Shown here piece by piece: positions 12,681-20,267 of a stretch of 64,000 nucleotides of DNA (position 1 is its first letter; the number at the start of each line of letters is the position of its first letter). Position numbers and translations under genes: made by a program. This DNA is from Pseudoflavonifractor sp. AF19-9AC (GTDB lineage: Bacteria > Bacillota > Clostridia > Oscillospirales > Oscillospiraceae), in the NCBI RefSeq assembly GCF_003478995.1, contig NZ_QUGI01000008.1, forward strand, positions 1-64,000, given 5' to 3'. The notes beneath the pieces are model-generated. The model was not told the origin of the DNA. It ran no database searches and was given only the letters and a program-made list of their open reading frames with translations.

Positions 12681-13772
12681 TTGAAGGTCGTTGTTTACGC
12701 CATCTGTAAAAATGAGAGCCAATTTGTGGATCGCTGGATGGACTCCATGGAGGAGGCTGACCAGGTGGTGGTGCTGGACACCGGCTCCACCGACGACACC
12801 GTGGAGAAGCTGCGGGCCCGGGGGGCGGAAGTAACCGTGGAGCAGATTCACCCCTGGCGCTTTGACACCGCTCGCAATCGCTCCCTGGAACTGGTGCCGG
12901 AGGATGCGGACATCTGCGTGTGTACCGATCTGGACGAGGTGTTCCACCCCGGCTGGCGGGCCCATCTGGAGGAGGCCTGGGAGCCCGGAGCGGGTCAGGC
13001 CACCTATCGCTACACCTGGTCCTTTAACCCCGACGGATCGGAGGGAGTGGTCTTCTGGTATGAGAAAATCCACGCCCGCCGGGGCTATCGCTGGACCCAC
13101 CCGGTCCACGAGGTGCTCAGCTGGGTGGGGGAGGGGAAGCCCGGGCCCATGGTGGTGGCGGACGGGGTGCAGCTGGACCACCATCCGGACCCAACCAAGT
13201 CCAGAGGGCAATATCTGCCTCTGCTGGAGCTGTCGGTGGCGGAGGACCCGGAGGACGACCGAAACGCCCACTATCTTGGCCGGGAATATATGTTCCACGG
13301 CCGGTGGGACGACTGTATCGCCACTTTGAAGCGCCACCTGGCCATGCCAAAGGCGGTCTGGCGGGATGAGCGGGCAGCCTCCATGCGGTATATTGCCAAA
13401 TCCTATGCTCAGAAGGGAGAGGGGCGGCTGGCCCGGGACTGGTACCTACGGGCGATAGCGGAGGCCCCCCACCTGAGGGAGCCCTATATGGATCTGGCCA
13501 TGCTCCTCTATGAGCAGGAACAGTGGGAGGGTGTGCTCTACTTTACCGGCTGTGCTTTGGAGATTCAGGAGCGCCCCCGCACCTATATCTGTGAGGCGGC
13601 GCCGTGGGGGAGCCTGCCCCACGATCTGCGCGCCATCGCCCTTTACCGCACCGGGCGGAAGGCGGAGGCTCTGGAGGAGGCCAGGCTTGCCCTCAGTCTG
13701 GAGCCGGGAAATGAGCGCCTCCGCGGCAACGTGGCCCTGCTGGAACAGGAAACGGCGGGCCAGACCCAATAG
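12681..13772 (+). CDS. Family 2 glycosyltransferase with C-terminal TPR-like repeats
   Basis: A 363-residue cytosolic protein. Residues 1-225 form a GT2 (GT-A) domain beginning VVVYAICKNES, with the nucleotide-sugar motif LDTGSTDDTVE and the metal-binding acidic motif CTDLDEVF. The remainder has tetratricopeptide-like helix pairs. This architecture matches bacterial peptide and protein glycosyltransferases of the SunS-like kind. It lies directly after the collagen-like gene on the same strand, which parallels the C. difficile arrangement of a glycosyltransferase (sgtA) with bclA3. The likely role is therefore O-glycosylation of the collagen-like protein. The start is a TTG at 12681 behind gggaggag. 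Sugar donor and acceptor are inferred only from context. Confidence 0.88.
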   Translation: MKVVVYAICKNESQFVDRWMDSMEEADQVVVLDTGSTDDTVEKLRARGAEVTVEQIHPWRFDTARNRSLELVPEDADICVCTDLDEVFHPGWRAHLEEAWEPGAGQATYRYTWSFNPDGSEGVVFWYEKIHARRGYRWTHPVHEVLSWVGEGKPGPMVVADGVQLDHHPDPTKSRGQYLPLLELSVAEDPEDDRNAHYLGREYMFHGRWDDCIATLKRHLAMPKAVWRDERAASMRYIAKSYAQKGEGRLARDWYLRAIAEAPHLREPYMDLAMLLYEQEQWEGVLYFTGCALEIQERPRTYICEAAPWGSLPHDLRAIALYRTGRKAEALEEARLALSLEPGNERLRGNVALLEQETAGQTQ

Positions 13773-13798
13773 GTCCGGCCCGCCGTGGGCGTTAAACA

Positions 13799-15142
13799 TT
13801 AAAAAGTCCAATCCGTCGGGTCAGTGGAAAATTCCTTGTACTCTGGATACTCCAACGTCCCATTCTGAACCACAAAGCCGAAATCCGGGCACATAAACTG
13901 ACGGCCATACTGGTCGGTAATGAGGGCAGCAAACTCAATGGTGTCTCCTTCTCCGGCCTCCAGCGTCATTTCCGGCAGCGTGTAGTCGGACCAGTAGCCC
14001 ACCTCATCAGCGGTAACTGCCTCCACCTGAGCGGAGGAGTTGCTGTGGCCTCCAGTGGGATCCTCGGCCTTTTCCAGCCAGCGCACCAGCTTCCTGTTCC
14101 GGAACAGGCCCACCTGGACGCGGGTTACCTCCGACTGTTCCAGGAACGCGTAGACTGCCGGTGTGGAGTTGCTGCTGGAGGAGAAGGTGGCGGTAATGGG
14201 GGGGAGAGAGAAACTGCCGTCCTTGTTTTGTTCTAAGCCCCATAGCTCACTCCCTGCCATCAGGGTGACGTCGGGAAAAGAGGCGGTACGCAGACTGGAG
14301 AAATTGTCCAGCAGCTGAGTCTGCCGGGTGTCCCCGGTGACGAAGACGGCGGACAGGGTGATGGAGTCGGTGAGAGGACAGGTGAGCCGGGCGGTGAAGG
14401 CCTGACCGGAGCCCAGCTGGCCTTCGGCCTCCTGACTGCCCTCCCCATACTCAGCCAGGAAGGTGACGGTCATTCCCTCCACGTAGGTCTTGGGTACCAC
14501 CCGGAGGTCAAAGGTGACGGTATTGTCCTCCAGGTCCGCCGAGACTGGTTGGGCGGAGTAGTCGGCGGTGAGGCTGTTCTGGGCTTTGAGGATCTCCTCC
14601 ACCCTTCCCGTGAGGGAGCCGATCTGACCGTGCACGGAACTGGTAATATTCTCAATGGAATAGGACAGGTCGGAATACTGATTCTGGAAGTTGTCCACCT
14701 TGGAGTTGATGGTAAACACCGAAGCCACGATGGCGCCGCACATGCCGAACAGGATGCGTACCGACCACTTGTCCCAGGGGGACTTTCCCTTTCCGGTTGT
14801 CCCCTTGGATACCAGCTCCTCCACTTGTCGGCGCTGCTCCTCGCTGAGCTCTTTGGACGACTGCTCCTGTTGGTAGCGGCGGAAGATCTCCTCCACCATG
14901 CGCAGCTGCTCCTCACTCAGCGGGTCGCTTCCCTGGGCGCTCTCCTCTTCCACCCCCAGCAGCCAGCCCACCGGCACGTTGAACAGGCGGCTTAATGCCA
15001 CCAGCTTGTCAATTTCGGGCAGGGAGGCGTCCGACTCCCACTTATAGATGGACTGCCGGGAAACACCCAGCCGCTCTCCCAATCCCTCCTGGGACAGCTC
15101 CAGCTCCTTCCGCTTGGCGGCGATGCGTTGTCCGGTTGTCAT
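13799..15142 (-). CDS. Membrane-anchored Xre-family HTH regulator with extracytoplasmic domain
   Basis: A 447-residue protein with an N-terminal Xre-type helix-turn-helix (residues 1-62; LSQEGLGERLGVSRQSIYKWE). An acidic/Glu-rich linker follows, then one transmembrane helix (about residues 125-147, VRILFGMCGAIVASVF). The rest is a beta-rich extracytoplasmic domain of about 290 residues. This is a one-component sensor layout: an outside signal could be passed to a DNA-binding head. The ATG at 15142 has ggaggga upstream. The gene is flanked by the convergent glycosyltransferase gene. The ligand and target genes are unknown; the outer domain is not one I recognise. Confidence 0.85.
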   Translation of the reverse strand: MTTGQRIAAKRKELELSQEGLGERLGVSRQSIYKWESDASLPEIDKLVALSRLFNVPVGWLLGVEEESAQGSDPLSEEQLRMVEEIFRRYQQEQSSKELSEEQRRQVEELVSKGTTGKGKSPWDKWSVRILFGMCGAIVASVFTINSKVDNFQNQYSDLSYSIENITSSVHGQIGSLTGRVEEILKAQNSLTADYSAQPVSADLEDNTVTFDLRVVPKTYVEGMTVTFLAEYGEGSQEAEGQLGSGQAFTARLTCPLTDSITLSAVFVTGDTRQTQLLDNFSSLRTASFPDVTLMAGSELWGLEQNKDGSFSLPPITATFSSSSNSTPAVYAFLEQSEVTRVQVGLFRNRKLVRWLEKAEDPTGGHSNSSAQVEAVTADEVGYWSDYTLPEMTLEAGEGDTIEFAALITDQYGRQFMCPDFGFVVQNGTLEYPEYKEFSTDPTDWTF

Positions 15143-15270
15143 GGGTCATCCCTCCTTGTGGCTTGAGCCTAGCAGATATTGGGATTTCAGGCCACCGCCC
15201 GGCGCTTGGCGTTTTGCTAACCGGCGGTTTACATGGGACGAAAACCCTTGGGGGAGAAGCGTTTTGGGGT

Positions 15271-16605
15271 TTAGTCCACCAGAATGGCGTTGGGGTAGAT
15301 GCGCTTCATGCGGCTGTCCGGGAAGCGCTCGTCCAGAATCTGGGACAGAGCGGAGGTGGGCGCGTCGGGCTGGTTCTGGCGCTGGACGTAGCGGGCCATG
15401 GCCAGGCAGGAGACCAGAATGTTGACGATCATAAAGACGATGAGGACCCAACTGGCCGGCTTGCCCCACCGGACGGGAATTTTCTCAATCCAGCCGGAGA
15501 GCCTGGGGTAGATGAGCTTCAGCCATACCACCGAGGCGATGCCCCAGAAGAAGCAGTAGAGTAGGTTGATGCGCCCGCCCAGGTTGAAGGGCAGGTGGCT
15601 GTAATCCCAGAACACCGTGCCGAAGACCAGCTCGGTGAACACCGAGCAGATGTACTCGTAGGCGCCGCCCACCACGGTGCCCACCAGGAAGATGTAGCTG
15701 TCGCTGCGGTTTCGGTATTTGTAGAGCACGGCGGTGAGAAGCACCGCCCCCAGTCCCCACACAATGGAGAAGGGACCGTAGACCACGCTGCTCCGGCTCA
15801 TCCACACTCCGGCGGTGACCCGGCAGAAGATGGTCTCAATGATATCGCCCAGGAAGGCACCGATGAAAAAGAGCCACAGTAGCTTATAGAAGCAGCAGCC
15901 CTGGGCAAAGACGCCGGTGGACTGGCTCGCCGCCGCCCGGCGCCGGGCGGTGGACTCCTTCAGACGTTCCAGCTCCAGGTTGGGGTAGGCCCGGACCATA
16001 CGGCGCTGGATGGCCCGGGTGACGGCATTGTCCAGTGCCCGGGTCAGCCGGGCCCACCGCAGGGAGATCTGGTTGGGCTCCTTCAGGCTTCCGTTGAGTT
16101 GGAACAGAGCAGCCAGCGAGCTGAACAGGTCGGCGGCCAACAGGCACAGAATTACGATCAGGGTAACACGTCCCACTGTGCGGGGGAGAAGCCCCACCAG
16201 GGAGATAAGCAGGGGATTGCCCGCAAAGACGCACACCAGTGCCAGAAGACCCCAGAGCAGAGAGTATTTCAGACAGATGTGGCCCTCAAACTGGAACCGT
16301 TCTCCGGAATAGTCCCACCATTTCTGACCAAAAATTTTCTCCAGCAGTACGCCGGTCAGCAGCTCCAGACCGGTGGCCAGGATGGCGCCGAATAGGAAGA
16401 GAAAGAAGGGGTCATCCCGCAGTTCCGGTAAAAACAGGGCGAACAGAACGCCGCCCAAGCCGTAGATGGGGGAGAAGGGGGCGTTCAGAAAGCCTCGGTT
16501 CAGAAGGTGGCGCTTTTTTGCCGCGGCCAGAGAGGTCTCCAGCAGCCACCCCAGGAAGGAATAGGCCAGGAAAAACCATCCCAGCTGGTACCATGTATAA
16601 TCCAT
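15271..16605 (-). CDS. CmpB-type (putative ABC transporter type IV) membrane protein, duplicated
   Basis: A 444-residue polytopic membrane protein with two copies of the ABC_trans_CmpB domain. The repeat signatures are KWWDYSGERFQFEGHICLKY in the first half and FWDYSHLPFNLGGRINLLY in the second, each followed by a WG-containing helix. The family is annotated as a putative ABC transporter permease, but no ATPase gene is adjacent and its function is not established. Single-copy versions are common; the tandem fusion with a charged linker (about 190-220) between the halves is a notable layout. It begins 32 bases after the AlaX-like gene on the same strand, so the two are probably co-transcribed. 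Confidence 0.85.
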   Translation of the reverse strand: MDYTWYQLGWFFLAYSFLGWLLETSLAAAKKRHLLNRGFLNAPFSPIYGLGGVLFALFLPELRDDPFFLFLFGAILATGLELLTGVLLEKIFGQKWWDYSGERFQFEGHICLKYSLLWGLLALVCVFAGNPLLISLVGLLPRTVGRVTLIVILCLLAADLFSSLAALFQLNGSLKEPNQISLRWARLTRALDNAVTRAIQRRMVRAYPNLELERLKESTARRRAAASQSTGVFAQGCCFYKLLWLFFIGAFLGDIIETIFCRVTAGVWMSRSSVVYGPFSIVWGLGAVLLTAVLYKYRNRSDSYIFLVGTVVGGAYEYICSVFTELVFGTVFWDYSHLPFNLGGRINLLYCFFWGIASVVWLKLIYPRLSGWIEKIPVRWGKPASWVLIVFMIVNILVSCLAMARYVQRQNQPDAPTSALSQILDERFPDSRMKRIYPNAILVD

Positions 16606-16637
16606 AAATGCTCCTTAATCCGTATGTCTTGGAAAAA

Positions 16638-17786
16638 TCAGCTCCGGTGGGCCAGGAAGGCCTCCACCGCGCTCCGGTCCGCCTGCACCGAGCCCTGCAC
16701 AAAGTCGGGCTTGCCGCCGCCCCGGCCGCTGAGGGTTTGGTTCAGCTCCTTGGTGAAGGCGCGCAGATCGCCGCCCCGGCAGCCGATGGCGTACTTGTAG
16801 CCCTTGCCATCCTCCCCGGAGAAGCAGGCGCACCGGCCGGGACACACCTGGAGCAGGGCGTCGCACAGCCGCCGCAGACCGTCGGGGGACAGGCCGGGCT
16901 CAAATACCACGGGGCTGTCCTGACCGGCGTGGGCCTGGGCCAGGGTCTGGAAGCGGACGGCCTCCATGGTGAGAATGCGGGACTTCAGCGCGGCATTCTC
17001 CTCCAGCAACCGCTCTGCCGCCGCCCCGGTCTCAAAGGGCTTGGCAGAGAGCAGGTTGGAAATCCGGTGGTTTTGCTCCCCAATCCGGTTGAGGTAGCGG
17101 AGGGCCCGGCCGCCGCAGACCAACTCAATGCGCACGCCCTCCCGGAACTTCTGTACCGACAAAAGCTTAATAAGCCCGATCTGTCCGGTGGAAGAGACGT
17201 GGGTGCCGCAGCAGGCGCAGATGTCCGCACCGGAGAAGGTGACAATGCGCACCTGTCCGGTGAGCTCCTTCTTGCTGCGGTATTCCAGCGTGGGCAGCTC
17301 CTCCCGGGAGGGATAGGTGACCAGCACCGGGCGGTCCTGCCAGAGGTAACGGTTGGCTTCCTCCTCCAGCCAGGCCAGATCCGTCCCATCCAGCGGGACA
17401 TTGAGGTCAATGGTGATGACCTCGGCACCCATGTGAAAGCCCACATTGTCACAGCCCCACTTGGCGTGGGCGATGCCGGAGACGATGTGCTCGCCGGAGT
17501 GGTTCTGCATAAGGTCGAAGCGCCGGTCCCAGTCGATGATACCCTCCACGGTCTCGCCAGGAGTCAGCGGGCCGTCACAGGTGTGGACCACCCGGCCCTC
17601 CCGCTCGTGGACTTCCAGGACCCGTACGCCGCCCAGAGTGCCGGTGTCCCAGGGCTGGCCGCCGCCCTCGGGGTAGAAGGCAGTCTCCGTCAGCAAGACC
17701 TCAAATCCTTTTTTGCAGGGAGTACAGGCCTCGACCCGGGCGGAAAATTGACGCAGGTAGGGATCCGCTTCATATAGCTTTTCCAT
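16638..17786 (-). CDS. AlaX-like alanyl-tRNA editing protein (long form)
   Basis: A 382-residue free-standing relative of the alanyl-tRNA synthetase editing region, expected to hydrolyse mischarged Ser-tRNA(Ala) or Gly-tRNA(Ala). The zinc-binding motifs are both present: HSGEH near residues 95-99, and CCGTH further on. Residues 30-45 carry the FYPEGGGQPWDTG signature of the AlaX N-terminal barrel. The C-terminal third resembles a DHHA1 domain (GGKPDFVQGSV), which marks the long AlaX-L form. Start: ATG at 17786. It precedes the CmpB-type gene by 32 bases. Annotation is firm at family level; the amino acid it edits is not shown. Confidence 0.92.
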   Translation of the reverse strand: MEKLYEADPYLRQFSARVEACTPCKKGFEVLLTETAFYPEGGGQPWDTGTLGGVRVLEVHEREGRVVHTCDGPLTPGETVEGIIDWDRRFDLMQNHSGEHIVSGIAHAKWGCDNVGFHMGAEVITIDLNVPLDGTDLAWLEEEANRYLWQDRPVLVTYPSREELPTLEYRSKKELTGQVRIVTFSGADICACCGTHVSSTGQIGLIKLLSVQKFREGVRIELVCGGRALRYLNRIGEQNHRISNLLSAKPFETGAAAERLLEENAALKSRILTMEAVRFQTLAQAHAGQDSPVVFEPGLSPDGLRRLCDALLQVCPGRCACFSGEDGKGYKYAIGCRGGDLRAFTKELNQTLSGRGGGKPDFVQGSVQADRSAVEAFLAHRS

Positions 17787-17814
17787 AAATGGTGACCTCG
17801 CACAATGTAAGTTT

Positions 17815-17840
17815 GGGCCCGGGCGGCTCCGCCCGGGCCC
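17815..17840. terminator. GC-only hairpin between spoVAC and alaX
   Basis: A perfect 12-bp inverted repeat (gggcccgggcgg with its complement) around a 2-base centre. It lies downstream of spoVAC on the minus strand and upstream of the alaX-like gene. There is no T tract on either strand, so it may be a weak terminator or another structured element. Confidence 0.4.
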
Positions 17841-17900
17841 TGAATAATGTCATCATAACACACAGAGAAAGGAAAGGCAAACGATGCCAAAAAGTTGCGG

Positions 17901-18338
17901 CTAAAGGGCCTGCAGAAGCACCAGAAGAACGCCGTATATGACGCTGGCGGAGATGCCGTAAACCAGTACCGGACCGGCCACCACAAAGAGCTTGGCCGCC
18001 GTGCCGGTGATGAGCCCCTCACTTTTGAATTCTAGGGCGGGGGAGACCATGGCGTTGGCAAAGCCTGTGATGGGTACCAGGGTGCCGGCCCCGGCGTGTT
18101 TGGCCAGCTTGTCGAAGTAGCCCAGGCCGGTGAGCAGGGCGGCGGCCAGAATAAGGGTGATGGACACCGCCGCCCCGGCCTGGTCCTGGTCCAGCCCCCG
18201 CTGTCGGTAGAGGTTGGAGAGCAGCTGGCCCACCGTGCAGATAGACCCACCCACCAAAAAGGCCCAGATGCAGTCTTTTAAAATGGGGGAGGGCTGGGCA
18301 TATTGACTGACCAGCTTGCTGTATTCCGAATTTGTCAT
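17901..18338 (-). CDS. spoVAC: Stage V sporulation protein AC
   Basis: A 145-residue membrane protein matching SpoVAC, a subunit of the SpoVA channel that moves Ca-dipicolinic acid during spore formation and germination. Signatures are WAFLVGGSICTVGQLL after a hydrophilic N terminus, then AGAGTLVPITGFANAM and ALEFKSEGL. About four to five helices are seen. The ATG at 18338 has ggaggga upstream; the longer open frame upstream is not credible. In most spore formers spoVAC sits with spoVAD and spoVAE, but neither is adjacent here. The gene is evidence that the organism sporulates. Confidence 0.92.
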   Translation of the reverse strand: MTNSEYSKLVSQYAQPSPILKDCIWAFLVGGSICTVGQLLSNLYRQRGLDQDQAGAAVSITLILAAALLTGLGYFDKLAKHAGAGTLVPITGFANAMVSPALEFKSEGLITGTAAKLFVVAGPVLVYGISASVIYGVLLVLLQAL

Positions 18339-18418
18339 GGGGTAAATCCCTCCTTGGATCGAGAAGATCTCTTGCTGGATAGTCTGCCGCAGAACAGGAA
18401 ATTTATGCTGAGGTTTGC

Positions 18419-18979
18419 ATGAAGAGAATGGGAAAGGCATACATTGAAGGCGAGGTGATTGGGGTGTATTATGGAACGAAAACGCTGCTGCTGACCTGTT
18501 TGGCCACCATGCTGGTGGGGAGCGCCCTGCATTTTCTCTATTCCTCTGTGCCGGGGGCCGTGAACGCCCTGGTTTCTCCGGTGAACGAGAGCTTGTGGGA
18601 GCATGTGAAAATCGTCTTCTGGCCCTACCTGCTGGCGGCGGTGTGGCTCAACCGGGGGAGACCGGGTGGGATTCATCCCTGGCTGCTGGCGTTGCCGCTG
18701 ATGTGCCTGGTGATGCTGCTGCTGGGTTACCTATACCATATCACTCTGGGCGGCGAGGCCATGTGGGTGGACATTGCCATTTATGTGCTGGTGATGGTGC
18801 TGGGCTTTTGGCTGCCCACCCAGTTTTCCGGTCCCTTCCAGGGGATCAAGTGGATGCTGCCTGTGGCGGCGGTGCTGGTACTGGGCATTCTGCTTGCCGT
18901 ATTTACCCTGTGGCCGCCAAAGCACATTCTCTTTGTGGACCTGTCCAGCGCCAGCGCCTGGTTCCAGATTCCCTGCTGA
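18419..18979 (+). CDS. DUF6512-like small integral membrane protein
   Basis: A protein of up to 186 residues with five or six hydrophobic helices and the segment SPVNESLWEHVKIVFWPYLL, which I associate with the DUF6512 family of unknown function. Of the possible starts, the GTG at 18467 has a gaggtg site at 18454-18459 with 7-base spacing, and gives a protein of about 170 residues. The ATG at 18419 has no clear site. It is divergent from spoVAC, 80 bases away, and is followed by the phosphopantetheinyl transferase gene. No function is assigned. Confidence 0.7.
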   Translation: MKRMGKAYIEGEVIGVYYGTKTLLLTCLATMLVGSALHFLYSSVPGAVNALVSPVNESLWEHVKIVFWPYLLAAVWLNRGRPGGIHPWLLALPLMCLVMLLLGYLYHITLGGEAMWVDIAIYVLVMVLGFWLPTQFSGPFQGIKWMLPVAAVLVLGILLAVFTLWPPKHILFVDLSSASAWFQIPC

Positions 18980-19051
18980 AAGCGATGGACACAGGGCCCC
19001 GCCGCCTGCTATAATCGGGGCAGATACAACAGAGAGGGGCGTGAGGAGCCG

Positions 19052-19594
19052 GTGGTGGTATATGGTGCGAAGGGCCTGGAGCGGCGGGAGCAGGCCTATG
19101 AGCTGCTGGCCCAAAGCGTCCGCCTTACCTGGGGGCTGGACCCCCTGCCGGAAATCCGGCAGGCAGAGGAGGGGAAGCCATACTTTCCCCAGAATCCAGG
19201 ACGGGAGTTTAACCTCAGCCACAGTGGCAGCCTGGCCCTGTGCGCCCTGGACCAAAAGCCGGTGGGAGTGGACATCCAGGTGGTGAAGCAGTGGCGCCCC
19301 GGCCTGCCCGGGCGGGTGTGCTCCCCGGAGGAGCTGGCGTGGCTGGAGGGGGAGCGGGAGCTGTGGAGTGCCTTTACCACCCTGTGGGCCCTAAAGGAGA
19401 GCCGGGTCAAGTGTACCGGCCATGGGATTCGGGAGCGGCTGTCCGGGATCCGGGTGCCCATCCCCCGGGTGGGGACAACGCTTTATGAGCTGGACGGTAT
19501 GTGGTTTCGGCTCTATAAAGGGGAAAACTGGCGGGGGGCGGCCTGTGGGTTTGCTCAGCCTCCGGAAAACGTGGAATGGCTGGGGAACGGGTAG
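19052..19594 (+). CDS. 4'-phosphopantetheinyl transferase (Sfp-type)
   Basis: A 180-residue enzyme that transfers 4'-phosphopantetheine from coenzyme A to a serine of acyl or peptidyl carrier proteins. The superfamily motifs are present: FNLSHSGSLALCALD, then GVDIQ with the Mg-binding aspartate, and WALKESRVKCTGHG. This is shorter than Bacillus Sfp (about 225 residues), with a reduced C-terminal half. The GTG at 19052 has gaggag upstream. No polyketide or nonribosomal peptide genes lie in the window, so its carrier-protein target, possibly fatty-acid ACP, is elsewhere. Confidence 0.88.
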   Translation: MVVYGAKGLERREQAYELLAQSVRLTWGLDPLPEIRQAEEGKPYFPQNPGREFNLSHSGSLALCALDQKPVGVDIQVVKQWRPGLPGRVCSPEELAWLEGERELWSAFTTLWALKESRVKCTGHGIRERLSGIRVPIPRVGTTLYELDGMWFRLYKGENWRGAACGFAQPPENVEWLGNG

Positions 19595-19613
19595 GAGACT
19601 GGAAAATTCCCTC

Positions 19614-19642
19614 TTTACAAGTGGGCGAAATCCTGCTATAAT
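19614..19642 (+). promoter_or_regulatory. Promoter of tRNA-Arg
   Basis: A -35 tttaca (19614-19619) and a perfect -10 tataat (19637-19642) are separated by 17 bases. The tRNA begins 20 bases downstream of the -10. Confidence 0.85.
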
Positions 19643-19662
19643 AACGGAGCGTCAATAGAGAT

Positions 19663-19738
19663 GCGCCCGTAGTTCAATGGATAGAGCGTCAGATTCCGGT
19701 TCTGAATGTTGGGGGTTCGAGTCCCTTCGGGCGTACCA
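19663..19738 (+). tRNA. tRNA-Arg (anticodon CCG)
   Basis: A 76-base tRNA with the acceptor stem gcgcccg / cgggcgt, anticodon stem tcaga / tctga and loop ttccggt. The anticodon is CCG, decoding the arginine codon CGG. The T arm contains ggttcgagtcc. The CCA end is encoded. The gene has its own promoter and terminator. CGG codons are frequent in this GC-rich genome, so a dedicated tRNA is expected. Confidence 0.95.
19725..19738 (+). repeat. 14-bp tRNA 3'-end sequence, copy 1 (att-like)
   Basis: The bases cttcgggcgtacca at the tRNA-Arg 3' end recur exactly at 20123-20136, 398 bases downstream in the same orientation. This is the pattern left by site-specific integration into a tRNA gene. No integrase is present in between, so it would be a decayed or emptied site. 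Confidence 0.45.
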
Positions 19739-19774
19739 AAAAAGAAGCACCTGCTAAGCAGGTGCTTCTTTTTT
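19738..19774 (+). terminator. Terminator of tRNA-Arg
   Basis: A 17-bp stem (aaaaaagaagcacctgc and complement) with a 3-base loop, ending in six T residues, immediately after the CCA end. Confidence 0.92.
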
Positions 19775-19970
19775 GGGTTCCGCCACCTGCCAGGCGGCTC
19801 CATCCTTCGGCATTAAAATGCTCGGGGTCGGCAAAGCCGCCCCTGCGCAATTCTCCGCTTCGCTCCGAATTTACGCCGCAAAAGCGGCGCGGCCCAGAAG
19901 GGCCGTTTTGGGATCGCTTCCATGAATGTGGTGAGAAATAAGGCGACATCCAGACATTACCCGCAAGACA

Positions 19971-20009
19971 AGTCAGGGTAGATTATAAAGTCTACCCTGA
20001 CTTTTTTTG
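19971..20009 (+). terminator. Orphan terminator
   Basis: A 12-bp perfect stem (agtcagggtaga and complement) with an 8-base loop, followed by seven T residues. There is no protein gene between it and the tRNA terminator 200 bases upstream, so it either ends a small RNA or is the remnant of a deleted gene. Confidence 0.8.
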
Positions 20010-20122
20010 TTTTCGTAACTGTTGCGTCTATCGCCAATCAGGCTTCGTGCGGTGCACTCGCCTTCTTGGGAAGGGAGCCGCAGCGGCCCGGCGTGCCCCC
20101 GGCACACCGGGCTGCGCTTCGG

Positions 20123-20136
20123 CTTCGGGCGTACCA
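20123..20136 (+). repeat. 14-bp tRNA 3'-end sequence, copy 2 (att-like)
   Basis: An exact copy of cttcgggcgtacca from the end of tRNA-Arg (19725-19738), in direct orientation. It is followed by gact rather than the terminator sequence that follows the tRNA. Confidence 0.45.
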
Positions 20137-20220
20137 GACTAGGATAGATCGTAAGAGCTATCTTGTTTTTTGCCAGCCAAGTAAGTGTGACGCATGGGGA
20201 TTGGAGATCATGGACCGATA

Positions 20221-20253
20221 AAAACGGAAGGCACAATCTGTGCCTTCCGTTTT
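20221..20253. terminator. Bidirectional terminator downstream of the HutH-like gene
   Basis: A perfect 15-bp stem (aaaacggaaggcaca and complement) with a 3-base loop, A/T tracts on both sides. It serves the minus-strand ammonia-lyase homologue. Confidence 0.85.
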
Positions 20254-20267
20254 CTGTTGCTCATAGG

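Larger units (their letters stand above)
19775..20220. other. Non-coding stretch between tRNA-Arg and the HutH-like gene
   Basis: No credible gene is seen on either strand. The stretch holds an orphan terminator (19971-20009), a long imperfect GC hairpin at about 20079-20125 (gcagcggcccggcgtgcc against ggcacaccgggctgc) and the second copy of the tRNA 3' end. The open frames here lack ribosome sites and have the composition of frame shadows. It could be the scar of a lost element or hold an undescribed RNA. Confidence 0.6.

Noticed and set aside
13752..13786. Hairpin (acggcgggcc and ggcccgccgt) at the end of the glycosyltransferase gene
   Set aside because: The left arm lies inside the coding region and neither side has a T tract, so I do not call it a terminator.
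16608..17777. 389-codon plus-strand frame opposite the AlaX-like gene
   Set aside because: The minus strand carries intact zinc motifs and a family-wide signature; the plus frame has none.
19689..19949. Minus-strand frame over the tRNA-Arg ending in VRPKGLEPPTFRTGI
   Set aside because: This well-known false protein comes from the reverse complement of a tRNA 3' half.
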